In this document: positions 52,692 through 60,681 of the stretch, piece after piece
Layout: each line of letters opens with the position of its first letter
Position numbering within the stretch: position 1 is the first letter of the stretch
Origin: Emergencia sp. 1XD21-10
GTDB taxonomy: Bacteria > Bacillota > Clostridia > Peptostreptococcales > Anaerovoracaceae
Length of the DNA: 60,681 bases
Reading direction: 5' to 3'
NCBI RefSeq assembly: GCF_009936045.1
Contig: NZ_QWEQ01000023.1
Span: 1 to 60,681, forward strand
Program-made: the position numbers and the translations under genes
Notes under the pieces: generated by a model
The model's input: only the letters and a program-made list of their open reading frames with translations
Told to the model about the DNA's origin: nothing
Databases searched by the model: none

Positions 52692-54179
52692 TTATAGGGT
52701 CACAATCCTATCGCTAATATGTTCCACCATAGGAAGATCGTGGGCGATAATCAGCATCGTCAGATTTCGCTTTTCGCACAACTCTTTGAGCAGATGAATA
52801 ATCTGTGCCTGCAGAGAAACGTCAAGAGAGGTAATAGGTTCGTCTGCGATGAGAAAATCCGGATCTGTAATCAGTGCCCTTGCGATAGCCGCACGCTGCC
52901 TCTGTCCACCGGAAACATGGTAGGGATGCCTTTCTGCAAGTTCCGGAGAAAGTCCAACCAGTTCCATCATCTCCTTTACCTGCTCTTTCACTTCCGCCCT
53001 GCCCAGCGCTTTCCCTTCCTTTTTTCTGCTGGAAATCTGCAGCGGCTCTGCAATAATCTGAAAAAGACTCATACGCGGATTAAAAGCCGACGCACTATCT
53101 TGAAAAATCATTTGTTTTTTACAATCCGGCGCAAAAGTAATCGTACCGGCTGACGGCTTTTGAATCCCCGCAAGACATCTTGCAAGAGTCGATTTTCCGC
53201 AGCCGGAAGGTCCTACAATGCCGACGATTTCCCCTTTTTCAATGGTAAGAGAAAAATCTTCAAAGACCTTGTGTACACGTTTTTTTCCAAGGGAAAAATA
53301 TTGAGAAAGTCCGCAAATTTTCACTAGCGGCTCTGAATCCACCGCCGCAAAAGACGCTTCTTCTCTAACTCTTCCATGAAAGTGACTGCCGCTCTTTCCA
53401 TACTGCGCATAGTGCAGAAGCTGCTTCGTATACCCATGCTGCGGATTTTCAAAAATCGCCCCAGTCTTAGAGTTCTCCACAATAACACCGTCCTTCATGA
53501 CGATAATTCGATCCGCCATCTCCTTTGCCAGTCCCAAATCATGGGTCACAAAAAGTATGCTGCAGCCTGCCTCACTGCTAACTTCTCGCAGCAGCTTGAT
53601 GATCTGCCCCTGGGTATCTATATCCAGCGCCGTCGTCGGCTCATCACAGATGAGCAGCTTCGGATTACAAGCAAGGGCAATGGCAATAGCAACTCGCTGA
53701 CGCATCCCGCCGGAAAAATGATGGGGATACTGATGAAAACGCACTTCTGCATCCTCAATTCCCACCCGCCTCAGCAGGGAAATCGCCCTCGCCTTCGCTT
53801 CGCTTTTGCTGATTTTCTCATGACGTAAAATCGGCTCCATAATCTGACTGCCCACGGAAAACACCGGATCCAGAGAAGACATAGGATCTTGAAAGACCAT
53901 AGCGGCGCTGCGGCCGCGCACATCTGTCAATTCTGCTTCGGTCATATGCGTCACATCTCGCCCGCAAAGATAAATATGTCCGCTGTCCACTTCTGCATGA
54001 CGGCTATGCAGCATCATAACTGCACGACAGGTTGCCGTTTTGCCGCAGCCCGACTCACCAACCAGAGCCACCTTTTCTCCGGGAAAAATTTCAAAATCAA
54101 TCCCCTTTACCGCCTCCACTTTCCCGCCTGCACCGTGAAAGGACAATTTGAAGTTCTCTATTTTTAAAATACTGTCCAT
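52692..54179 (-). CDS. Nickel/peptide ABC transporter, fused tandem ATPase (DppD-DppF type)
   Basis: A 495-residue protein with two complete ABC ATPase domains, corresponding to DppD/NikD and DppF/NikE fused. First half: Walker [18 protein letters not shown] (40), signature [16 protein letters not shown], Walker [14 protein letters not shown]. Second half: Walker [17 protein letters not shown] (332), signature [16 protein letters not shown], Walker [14 protein letters not shown]. It closes the lar/nickel operon, four bases after the binding-protein gene. Powering nickel uptake is inferred from the lar genes; oligopeptide import is the main alternative. Confidence 0.9.
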   Translation of the reverse strand: MDSILKIENFKLSFHGAGGKVEAVKGIDFEIFPGEKVALVGESGCGKTATCRAVMMLHSRHAEVDSGHIYLCGRDVTHMTEAELTDVRGRSAAMVFQDPMSSLDPVFSVGSQIMEPILRHEKISKSEAKARAISLLRRVGIEDAEVRFHQYPHHFSGGMRQRVAIAIALACNPKLLICDEPTTALDIDTQGQIIKLLREVSSEAGCSILFVTHDLGLAKEMADRIIVMKDGVIVENSKTGAIFENPQHGYTKQLLHYAQYGKSGSHFHGRVREEASFAAVDSEPLVKICGLSQYFSLGKKRVHKVFEDFSLTIEKGEIVGIVGPSGCGKSTLARCLAGIQKPSAGTITFAPDCKKQMIFQDSASAFNPRMSLFQIIAEPLQISSRKKEGKALGRAEVKEQVKEMMELVGLSPELAERHPYHVSGGQRQRAAIARALITDPDFLIADEPITSLDVSLQAQIIHLLKELCEKRNLTMLIIAHDLPMVEHISDRIVTL

Positions 54180-54183
54180 AGTT

Positions 54184-55758
54184 TTACTGAATTTCCCACT
54201 CTGCTATATTCCAGAACACACCTACGCCGTGATGACCCAGCACTGTATTTTCTGTGATTCCCTTTACATTCTCACGTACTGCATAGGAGGCATCCACGTA
54301 AGCGATGAAGCTGTACGGCATAGCCTTTGTCAGTTCCTCCTGAAATTCCATATAAAGCTCTTTTCTTGCGCTGTCATCTTCTGTATGTCTTGCTTTTTCA
54401 AGAATCCTGTCAACTGCCGTATTTCCATAAGCGGTGTAATTATCGCCAGCACCGGTAGAGAAGATTTTATAGGTGTGGTCATCCGGATCAAAAGGACTTC
54501 CCCAGCCGATGATACAGCAGTCCTGATTTGCCCAGTCTAAAGAAGCTTTCGCCTCAGCTGTTGCATTAATTCCGATTGACCGAAGCTGTGCTGCACACAT
54601 TTTCGCCATATCAACTCGCACTGAATCATCCGCCATGGCTGAAATGACAAATCCCAGTTCTTCTCCATCTTTCTCATAATAGCCGCTTTCTCCTTTTGTC
54701 CAGCCGGCTTCTTGTAAAAGCGTTTCTGCTTTCTTTGGATTATAGTCGAAACGCTCCATCTCTTCATTATTGTAAGCGCCCTTTTGCAGCGGTGAATAAG
54801 CCGCTTCCCCCTCGCCAAGAAGAACGCTTTTAACAATCGCGTCTCTGTCGATGGCATAACTGAGAATGCCGGCAAGTTCCGGATTTTCCGAAAATACAGG
54901 CTTAGCAAAATTATATGCAATGGCTCTGTAGTCTGCGGTTTTCATCTGATATATCCGATATCCGCTCTCCTTTGCTACACTGGCAGAAGTCTTCGCCGTA
55001 ATCATTGCCATATCGATCTCTCCAGAGCGAAGCTGCATAGCTCTTGCGTCAATCTCTGGAACAATTTTGAAAATCACCCGTTCAATTTTTGGTGTTCCAC
55101 CGTAATACTGATCAAACCGTTCCATGGTAATAGACTGTCCTTGATCCCAAGAAACCAGTTTATAAGGACCTGCGCCCACCGGATTCTGATTGAAACTGTC
55201 AGTTGCCGGATCCCTCTCTTCCAAAAGGTGCTTCGGCAGAATGCCAATAGTCATGTAATCAGGAAATGCCACATTGATCTGCTTCAGTTTTATTTCTACG
55301 GTCAGATCATCAGGACAGTTTATCTCCTGAATATCTGTATAATTGGAAATAATTTCCGACTGATTATTCTCATCCAGAATCAGATCTAGTGTAAATTTTA
55401 CATCAGCAGAAGTCAGCGGCTGTCCATCGTGAAAGGTCAGACCTTCTCGAAGTTGAAACGTATAGGTAAGAGTTTTCTCATCAAACTCCCACGTCTTTGC
55501 CAGCCCAGGCACTACATTATTCTCCGCATCATGCGCAGTTAACCCAGCAAACAGCAGCAGGTTGATCTCGCCATGCTCATAAAGTGCCGGATTGATGGCT
55601 GTATAATCCTGACTACCATATACCAGCGTGTTTTCACCAGCCGCCATTGCAGACGCGGTGCTGCCATTTTCACTGCTATCTCCGCAGCCTGCCAGCGCCA
55701 CTCCCACTATAATTACCAATATCATACATAATATCGTTGTCAATATTTTTCTTTTCAT
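54184..55758 (-). CDS. Nickel/peptide ABC transporter, lipoprotein binding protein
   Basis: A 524-residue SBP_bac_5 family lipoprotein. The signal peptide ends with the lipobox VALAGCGDSS. Family features include GLAKTWEFDEKTLTYTFQLREGLTFHDGQPLTSADVKFTL near residue 85 and LSYAIDRDAIVKSVLLGEGEAAYSPL. I prefer the ATG at 55758, nine bases after AGAGG, to the one at 55764. The preceding permease gene ends in TAG in the same frame. Linked to larE-larB-larC, it probably binds a nickel chelate, as NikA does. Confidence 0.9.
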   Translation of the reverse strand: MKRKILTTILCMILVIIVGVALAGCGDSSENGSTASAMAAGENTLVYGSQDYTAINPALYEHGEINLLLFAGLTAHDAENNVVPGLAKTWEFDEKTLTYTFQLREGLTFHDGQPLTSADVKFTLDLILDENNQSEIISNYTDIQEINCPDDLTVEIKLKQINVAFPDYMTIGILPKHLLEERDPATDSFNQNPVGAGPYKLVSWDQGQSITMERFDQYYGGTPKIERVIFKIVPEIDARAMQLRSGEIDMAMITAKTSASVAKESGYRIYQMKTADYRAIAYNFAKPVFSENPELAGILSYAIDRDAIVKSVLLGEGEAAYSPLQKGAYNNEEMERFDYNPKKAETLLQEAGWTKGESGYYEKDGEELGFVISAMADDSVRVDMAKMCAAQLRSIGINATAEAKASLDWANQDCCIIGWGSPFDPDDHTYKIFSTGAGDNYTAYGNTAVDRILEKARHTEDDSARKELYMEFQEELTKAMPYSFIAYVDASYAVRENVKGITENTVLGHHGVGVFWNIAEWEIQ

Positions 55759-55773
55759 CTTCATTTTCCTCTT

Positions 55774-56595
55774 CTATAAGTTACTGTGAAGTTTGTTGTT
55801 TTGTTTTCTCACTGATTCTCCAATCGCAGTTACACAAACTAGCGTCACAATGAGCACCGTGCCAGGCAGAAGCACCATCCACCAGTTCCCGGAAAGCATC
55901 GCCTCCTGCGACATGGACAAAAGACTTCCCCATGACACCATGGTAAGCGGCAGCCCCAGTCCCAGAAAGCTCAATGTGGACTCTGTAATCATCGCCTGCC
56001 CGATATTGGTCACTACCATGAACATGATGGAAGAAATAAAATTAGGTAAAAAATGTCTCCATAAAATATACCAGAATCCACCCTCCATGGTTTTGACCGC
56101 CAGCACATAATCACTTCCCCGGATTTGTCTGACCTCGCTGCGAACTACCTTTGCGATTTGCATCCAGCCGGTCAGTCCGATGATAACAGCCAGGGAAAGC
56201 ACTGTGGTTTTTCCCCAAAGAGCCTGCAGAAAAAGAATCAGTAAAATCTGCGGCAGACTCATGATAAGTTCTGAAAACCGCATGAGCAAATCACTAATCC
56301 ATTCACCTGCCAGCCCGCTAACTGTCCCGTAAACCACCGCAATAGCTGTGGAAATCAACCCACTGATCAGTCCGATTAGGAGAGAAGCTCGTCCTCCGTA
56401 TAAAATCAGAGTCAGTAAGTCTCTACCCATGGGGTCTGTTCCAAAGGGATGGGCTATACACGGCGCTACGCTTGCGGCACTGCTGTCCATCATTTCAGGG
56501 GAATAAGGCGATAGCACGCCTGCCAACCCGCAGCAGATAATAATCCCAAGAAGCGTGCAGAAAGCTGCCTTTGGCAGTTTTTTCTTAGGACTCAT
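55774..56595 (-). CDS. Nickel/peptide ABC transporter permease (DppC/NikC-like), TAG stop
   Basis: A 273-residue permease with five to six membrane segments. Typical DppC-type sequence: HPFGTDPMGRDLLTLILYGGRASLLIGL near residue 48 and the EAA loop RGSDYVLAVKTMEGGFWYILWRHFLPNF near 155. The start overlaps the preceding permease gene by four bases (ATGA). It ends in TAG at 55774-55776, and three codons later the binding-protein ATG follows in the same frame. A permease-lipoprotein fusion would be topologically odd, so the amber codon here is most simply a plain stop. Confidence 0.9.
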   Translation of the reverse strand: MSPKKKLPKAAFCTLLGIIICCGLAGVLSPYSPEMMDSSAASVAPCIAHPFGTDPMGRDLLTLILYGGRASLLIGLISGLISTAIAVVYGTVSGLAGEWISDLLMRFSELIMSLPQILLILFLQALWGKTTVLSLAVIIGLTGWMQIAKVVRSEVRQIRGSDYVLAVKTMEGGFWYILWRHFLPNFISSIMFMVVTNIGQAMITESTLSFLGLGLPLTMVSWGSLLSMSQEAMLSGNWWMVLLPGTVLIVTLVCVTAIGESVRKQNNKLHSNL

Positions 56596-57572
56596 GCCCT
56601 CACCTCCCGAAATGTTTTCTCGTACTCCATGCGCGGATCAAGCCATTCGCTCAGAATTTGCGCCAGTATATTAAATACGACCACGATAGCGCCAGTCAGA
56701 AGTGTCAGCGCCATCAGCATATTATAATCCTGATACATAGCAGCTTCAAAACCGAGCATGCCAAGCCCCGGATATCCGAAAATCATTTCTACCACATAAG
56801 TGCCCCCAAGAATATGAGGCAGGGAAATCGCCATGATGACAAACATAGATGGCATAATATTGCGTAAGCAATGTTTTCTCATAATAGTCTTTGCGTCAAT
56901 GCCTTCGGCTTTGCAAAGGAGCACGTAGTCCTTGCGGGTTTCCGCGAGCAGCTTGTTTCTCACCATATAGGCATAATACCACAGATGTTCTAAAACCATA
57001 ACTGTCACCGGCAGAATCAGATGTAAAAAGCGATCTGTCAAATTTTCTCTGTTTCCAAGGGAGTAAGCGCCTCCTGCTGGCAGAATTTTCAAGGTTACCG
57101 CAAAGAGCAGAATCAATACCAGCGCCAGAAAAAAGGACGGTACATTGGCTGAAATGACACCAATTTTGCAGATGAGCCGGTCGGAAAGACTTCCCTCTCT
57201 GCGTGCGCAGAACATGCCCAATAAGATTGCAAATCCAAAGGTTAGCCCGTAAGACACACCGCCAAGAATCAGGGTGTTTGTCCACACATTTCCAATCACT
57301 GCCTGCACAGGCTGTTTGTACTTATAAGAAAGCCCTAGATTACCATCCAGAAAATTTTCAGCCCACCGCAAATACTGAGTCAGCATGGAATCATTGAGTC
57401 CCAGACGCTCTCTGGCAGCTTCCTGCTGCATGGTGCTCATACGCTCTATCCCGTCGCCGTAGTAGGCTTTAAGCGGATCACCTGGACAAAGACGAGCAAT
57501 CACAAAGATCGCCACAGATAGAAGCACTAATATGATAAAAAGCTGCATTAATTTTTTACATATTTTTCTCAT
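56592..57572 (-). CDS. Nickel/peptide ABC transporter permease (DppB/NikB-like)
   Basis: A 326-residue permease with six membrane segments. The N-terminal helix (MQLFIILVLLSVAIFVIARLCPGDP) and the EAA loop (ETRKDYVLLCKAEGIDAKTIMRKHCLRNIMPS near residue 205) are DppB-like. The ATG at 57572 overlaps the larC stop by one base (TAATG), which fixes the start and shows co-translation with larC. A longer open frame reaching 57677 would run far into larC and is not used. Confidence 0.9.
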   Translation of the reverse strand: MRKICKKLMQLFIILVLLSVAIFVIARLCPGDPLKAYYGDGIERMSTMQQEAARERLGLNDSMLTQYLRWAENFLDGNLGLSYKYKQPVQAVIGNVWTNTLILGGVSYGLTFGFAILLGMFCARREGSLSDRLICKIGVISANVPSFFLALVLILLFAVTLKILPAGGAYSLGNRENLTDRFLHLILPVTVMVLEHLWYYAYMVRNKLLAETRKDYVLLCKAEGIDAKTIMRKHCLRNIMPSMFVIMAISLPHILGGTYVVEMIFGYPGLGMLGFEAAMYQDYNMLMALTLLTGAIVVVFNILAQILSEWLDPRMEYEKTFREVRA

Positions 57573-58777
57573 TAGATTTTCTCTTTGATATCCCTGATAG
57601 AAAGACCCTGCGCTTCCGCTATTTCCGCTACCTGTGCGAACTCCGGCTTTTCTCTGGTAACTCCATAGCCGCTGCAAACCTTCACATCAACTTTGCCCCA
57701 AGGCGTCTGTCTTGTCTCTACTCTTCGCTTGAGAGTAAAGCGCTCCAGCCCATATGCGCGCACCCCGATGGTGGTAGTGTGTTTTAAAATCAGCTCTGCA
57801 AACTTTTCTTTTTCTTCCGGTCTACACATGCAGACCAGTTTTACCGCCGGACGGGACTTTTTCATGATAATCTGCTCAAAATACACATCTAATGCGCCCT
57901 CTTTTAAGAGGGTTTCCATAGCAAAGCTCAGTTCTTCCCCTGTCATATCATCAAGGTTTGCTGCAAGCTCTACTACTTCATTGGCTGCAGCTTCCGCAAT
58001 ACCATCATCTCCCAAAAGCACTCTGACGTAGTTTGATCTTTGCTCAAAGTCTTTTGTGCCCATACCATAGCCTATTTTTTCTACGGTCATGGCAGGCATA
58101 GTTTCAAAAGATGTTCCAAAATATTTCAAAAGGGCTGCGCCTGTCGGCGTGCACAGTTCCCCTTTGATTTCTCCGCCGTAAATCGGAAGTCCCTCAAGAA
58201 GCAGCGCTGTTGCAGGCGCTGGTACAGGCAGTATGCCATGGGCGCATTTTACGCTGCCGGATCCGACATGAATCGGCGATACCACAATGCGCTGTGCTCC
58301 GATTTTTTCCATGAGCAGACAGTTTCCAACTACATCTGCTACTGCGTCCAGCGTTCCCACCTCGTGGAAATGAATTTCCTCCATGGTCTTTCCATGCACC
58401 TTCGATTCGGCACTTGCAATCAGTTTATAGACCGCTTTTGCATCAGTCTTTACTTTTTCAGCAACCTCCATAGCCTCTATCAGTTTGTAAATCTCCGCAA
58501 TCCCGCTGTGATGATGGTGGTGTTCAGCGTGAACATGTTCATGATCGTGATGTCCATGGTGGCAAACACCTTCCTCTATACCGTCAACAGTAACTCGTAT
58601 ATGACTTCCCGTCACACCACACTTTTCGGACGGCTCCAAGGCAACTGTCACCTTCTCCGGCAGAAGGCTGTTCAGTTGCTTTAAAACTTGCTCTTTATCT
58701 TCTATCAATTCCAAAAGCGCCGCCATCAGCATATCCCCTGCAGCGCCCATATTACACTCTATATACAAAGTCTTCAT
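57572..58777 (-). CDS. larC: LarC, nickel insertase of the nickel-pincer cofactor
   Basis: LarC inserts nickel into the pyridinium pincer ligand (CTP-dependent). The 401-residue protein has the typical opening YIECNMGAAGDMLMAALLEL, a His-rich metal loop (HHGHHDHEHVHAEHHHHHS near 75-93), MEEIHFHEVGTLDAVADVVG near 135 and the C-terminal LarC2-like domain. In Lactiplantibacillus larC1 and larC2 are joined by a programmed frameshift; here the gene is a single open frame. It starts directly after the larB stop (TAAATG). Confidence 0.95.
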   Translation of the reverse strand: MKTLYIECNMGAAGDMLMAALLELIEDKEQVLKQLNSLLPEKVTVALEPSEKCGVTGSHIRVTVDGIEEGVCHHGHHDHEHVHAEHHHHHSGIAEIYKLIEAMEVAEKVKTDAKAVYKLIASAESKVHGKTMEEIHFHEVGTLDAVADVVGNCLLMEKIGAQRIVVSPIHVGSGSVKCAHGILPVPAPATALLLEGLPIYGGEIKGELCTPTGAALLKYFGTSFETMPAMTVEKIGYGMGTKDFEQRSNYVRVLLGDDGIAEAAANEVVELAANLDDMTGEELSFAMETLLKEGALDVYFEQIIMKKSRPAVKLVCMCRPEEKEKFAELILKHTTTIGVRAYGLERFTLKRRVETRQTPWGKVDVKVCSGYGVTREKPEFAQVAEIAEAQGLSIRDIKEKI

Positions 58778-59536
58778 TTATTTTCCACTCTCCATATTAT
58801 TGATCAAATTTGCCTGATATCCAGCGCCAAAGCCATTGTCGATATTGACAACACTGACTCCGCTGGCGCAGGAGTTCAGCATGGACAAAAGTGCTGTCAC
58901 ACCGCCAAGGGCTGTGCCATAACCTACGCTGGTAGGTACCGCAATCACCGGACAGTCTGCAAGACCTCCGATGACAGAAGCAAGGGCTCCTTCCATCCCT
59001 GCAATAGCGATAATCACCCTGGCGCCCATAATTTTTTCTACATGGGCGAGAAGACGGTGAATACCCGCAACCCCTACATCGTAAAGCCGCTCTACACGAT
59101 TACCCATGATTTCGGCAGTCAGCGCAGCTTCCTCTGCAACTGGAATATCGCTAGTGCCCCCTGTGGCAACCAGAATATAGCCTTCGTGCTTTGGGGCGAT
59201 TTTTTGACCGACAAGTCCAACGCTCGCTTCCGCAAAATACGTAAAAGGAATATCCCTTTGAAAATATTCTGCAGCTTCTTTACGCATACGTGTAATGAGG
59301 ATAGTCTTCTGCCCGCTGTTCCAAAGGCTATGAGCGATTTTATCAATCTGTTCAGGACTTTTTCCCGCCCCATAAATAATCTCCGATGCACCCTGGCGGA
59401 TCCCTCTGTGATGATCCAGCGATGCGATATCAATTTCCTCAAAAGGCGCCATTTTCAGTCCTAACAAAGCTTGTTCTACATCTATCTGTCCTGCAGCTAC
59501 TTTCTGCAGCAGCTGCCTTACTTCGTGCTGTTCCAT
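58778..59536 (-). CDS. larB: LarB, pyridinium biscarboxylate synthase
   Basis: LarB carboxylates and hydrolyses nicotinic acid adenine dinucleotide to form the pincer precursor. The 252-residue protein resembles PurE in its C-terminal half: VIIAIAGMEGALASVIGGLADCPVIAVPTSVGYGTALGGVTALLSMLNSCASG. The N-terminal half has the LarB traits LDHHRGIRQGASEIIYGAGKSPEQI. ATG follows AAAGGAATAACT, 22 bases after larE; it abuts larC. Confidence 0.95.
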   Translation of the reverse strand: MEQHEVRQLLQKVAAGQIDVEQALLGLKMAPFEEIDIASLDHHRGIRQGASEIIYGAGKSPEQIDKIAHSLWNSGQKTILITRMRKEAAEYFQRDIPFTYFAEASVGLVGQKIAPKHEGYILVATGGTSDIPVAEEAALTAEIMGNRVERLYDVGVAGIHRLLAHVEKIMGARVIIAIAGMEGALASVIGGLADCPVIAVPTSVGYGTALGGVTALLSMLNSCASGVSVVNIDNGFGAGYQANLINNMESGK

Positions 59537-59558
59537 AGTTATTCCTTTCTGTTTTCCT

Positions 59559-60311
59559 TTATCGTGGCTGCATATCCAGCAGTATTATATTGAAATATGG
59601 TTTTAACGCTTCGGTTACGGACTCCCTCACAGCTACAAATTGATCCATTTGTGCATCTGGCAGTTGTACTCTGGCGCTGTCATGGAACATTCGGATCCGA
59701 AAATCAGAAAATCCCAGTTTCATCAGTGCAGCCTCTGCGCCTTCTATCCGGCACAGCTTTTCTTCGGTGATCTTTTCGCCTGTAGGCACTCTCGTCGCAA
59801 GGCAGGCATAAGATGGCTTATCCCAGGTAAAAAGCCCAGCCGCTTTCGAGCGATCTCTAACCTCTTTTTTTGTCATTCCGCAAAGCCTCAGCGGTGACAG
59901 AACTTTCATTTCGGAAAGCGCCCGCATGCCCGGTCTGTCCCCGGCATCATCAGAAGCATTAGTGCCGTCAATGATAACATCGTATCCCTCTGCTTTTGCC
60001 GCCTCAAGCAGCCTACCGAAAATGTGTTTTTTACAGTAATAACATCTGTTTTCCGGATTTGCTGCAACGGTTTCGTCCTCCAGAATATCGCACTCCAAAA
60101 TGCGCAGCTTTGCAGAAAGCTCTGCAGCCAACCTCTTTGCGTCCGCAAGCTCAAACTGCGGCTGAAATTGACTCTTTGCAAAATAGGCAGTCACATCCGC
60201 TTCCCATCTTTGCGCCGCATAAAGTAAATACGCAGAATCCACTCCGCCTGAAAAAGCCAAAGCTACCTTTCGATTTTCTTTAAAAAACTCTTCTAAATTT
60301 CTATATTCCAT
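59559..60311 (-). CDS. larE: LarE, sulfur transferase for the nickel-pincer cofactor
   Basis: LarE adenylates the pincer precursor and adds sulfur. The 250-residue ATP pyrophosphatase-type protein has the PP-loop AFSGGVDSAYLLYAA near residue 20, NRCYYCKKHIFGRLLE near 84, DGTNASDDAGDRPG near 115 and SYACLATRVPTGEKIT near 168, the region of the sacrificial or cluster-binding cysteine. The start at 60311 is five bases after GAGAGGA; an open frame extends to 60419 but lies in the leader. First gene of larE-larB-larC-nickel transporter. Lactate racemase (larA), the usual client, is not in this window. Confidence 0.94.
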   Translation of the reverse strand: MEYRNLEEFFKENRKVALAFSGGVDSAYLLYAAQRWEADVTAYFAKSQFQPQFELADAKRLAAELSAKLRILECDILEDETVAANPENRCYYCKKHIFGRLLEAAKAEGYDVIIDGTNASDDAGDRPGMRALSEMKVLSPLRLCGMTKKEVRDRSKAAGLFTWDKPSYACLATRVPTGEKITEEKLCRIEGAEAALMKLGFSDFRIRMFHDSARVQLPDAQMDQFVAVRESVTEALKPYFNIILLDMQPR

Positions 60312-60329
60312 GTTCATCCTCTCTCGGCA

Positions 60330-60388
60330 AAACAAAAACGCCACGAACAAAGCCGGGTTTCTGCGAAACCCTATCTGCCTTCGTGGCG
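60330..60388 (-). promoter_or_regulatory. Terminator-like hairpin in the larE leader (attenuator candidate)
   Basis: On the minus strand CGCCACGAA pairs with TTCGTGGCG (9 bp) around an inner stem GGGTTTC / GAAACCC, then GTTTTTGTTTT follows. It lies between the lar promoter and the larE ATG, so it can only act by attenuation or leaky termination of this operon. A nickel- or cofactor-sensing RNA is an attractive idea, but I recognise no class. Confidence 0.55.
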
Positions 60389-60425
60389 CAATCTTTCTAA
60401 TATGTAATTTATGATGCAATGTTTA

Positions 60426-60461
60426 TCAGAACTTTTCAAAGCCTGCACGCGATTTCTTCAT
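60426..60461 (-). other. Possible leader peptide (11 codons)
   Basis: An ATG-initiated mini-frame encodes MKKSRAGFEKF and a TGA, inside the larE leader. The ATG lies in the loop of a small hairpin (GATTTC / GAAATC, 60451-60467). The ribosome site is weak, so this may be chance. Confidence 0.2.
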
Positions 60462-60477
60462 GAAATCCAATGTCTTT

Positions 60478-60506
60478 ATTGTACCCCAGCCCGGCTCAAA
60501 AATCAA
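60478..60506 (-). promoter_or_regulatory. Sigma-A promoter of the lar/nickel operon
   Basis: On the minus strand TTGATT (60501-60506), a 17-base spacer and TACAAT (60478-60483). The predicted start near 60471 gives a 160-base leader. A hairpin (GGCTCAAAAA / TTTTTGAGCC, about 60493-60520) overlaps the -35 and may be the terminator of a gene beyond the window edge. Confidence 0.65.
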
Positions 60507-60681
60507 GTTTTTTTGAGCCGGAACCTGTTATCCCTAATCTTTAAAATAGCCCTTTGATATGATACACCGAAAAAAATGTATTTGATTTCATGGATTTTAT
60601 AATTATATTATTTGCCAAAATAAATTCTGCGTATCACTGGAATTTCAAATGGCAAAGACTTACATAGAATTTACTCTGACA

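Noticed and set aside
55774-55776. Read-through fusing the permease to the nickel-type binding lipoprotein
   Set aside because: In frame, but it would bury a signal peptide and lipobox behind a permease; no functional sense, so treated as chance.
56592-57677. Longer start of the NikB-like permease at 57677
   Set aside because: The extra 35 codons overlap larC deeply and are not membrane-like; the ATG at 57572 overlaps the larC stop by one base as usual for coupled genes.

Overview
The window reads as the chromosome of an anaerobic, low-to-mid GC Clostridia-type Firmicute. Supporting signs are strong AGGAGG ribosome sites, the infC-rpmI-rplT operon, a Gram-positive LexA box, an amino-acid-fermenter style set of transporters, PLP racemases and corrinoid methyltransferases. 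I suspect Eubacteriales (Anaerovoracaceae-like), but no rRNA is present to prove it. TAA is the usual stop codon and TAG is rare, as expected for a pyrrolysine (Pyl) user.

Layout. 1-1.5 kb: infC-rpmI-rplT with its attenuator leader; infC starts at AUU. 1.5-7.5 kb: an M20 amidohydrolase / YfcC-type transporter / MBL hydrolase operon behind a textbook sigma-54 promoter, with a divergent sigma-54 activator and an AEC transporter. 7.6-14.4 kb: lexA, an MFS exporter with a structured leader, a DUF4143 ATPase, a MoxR/VWA pair and a LysO-type exporter.

14.4-30.9 kb is the centrepiece: a complete bacterial pyrrolysine and methylamine island. Reading in the direction of transcription (minus strand): mttC, mttB (in-frame UAG), mtbB (in-frame UAG), mtbC, a UroD-type methyltransferase fused to a thioredoxin domain, a MetH-activation-domain protein, a RamA/RACo-like corrinoid reactivase, pylB, pylC, pylSc, pylD, pylT (tRNA-Pyl, CUA), a 52-bp-period repeat array, a CobW-type GTPase, pylSn and a PadR regulator. 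A PocR/AraC activator is divergent at the upstream end. Tri- and dimethylamine would be demethylated onto corrinoid proteins, which pass methyl groups to the UroD enzyme. The Pyl genes make and charge the amino acid needed by MttB and MtbB. Two further genes in this island (pylSn and the MetH-activation gene) end in UAG and lie exactly in frame with the next gene, so Pyl insertion could produce fusion proteins; this is the most novel observation here.

31-45.9 kb: a polar amino-acid ABC transporter, two small secreted proteins, and a second corrinoid-type locus: an NhaC-family antiporter and an MttB paralogue with Met in place of Pyl, divergent from two alanine/ornithine-racemase-type enzymes and an MtaA-like methyltransferase (candidate N-methyl amino acid or betaine catabolism). 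CorA, a possible nuclease behind a large nested-hairpin leader, argH and a D-cysteine desulfhydrase-like enzyme follow. 46-52.6 kb: a DnaJ/DUF5685 pair, a secreted GH25 lysozyme, then decayed IS3 and ISL3 elements. 52.7-60.5 kb: a nickel/peptide ABC transporter in one operon with larE-larB-larC (nickel-pincer cofactor synthesis), behind a strong promoter and a terminator-containing leader.
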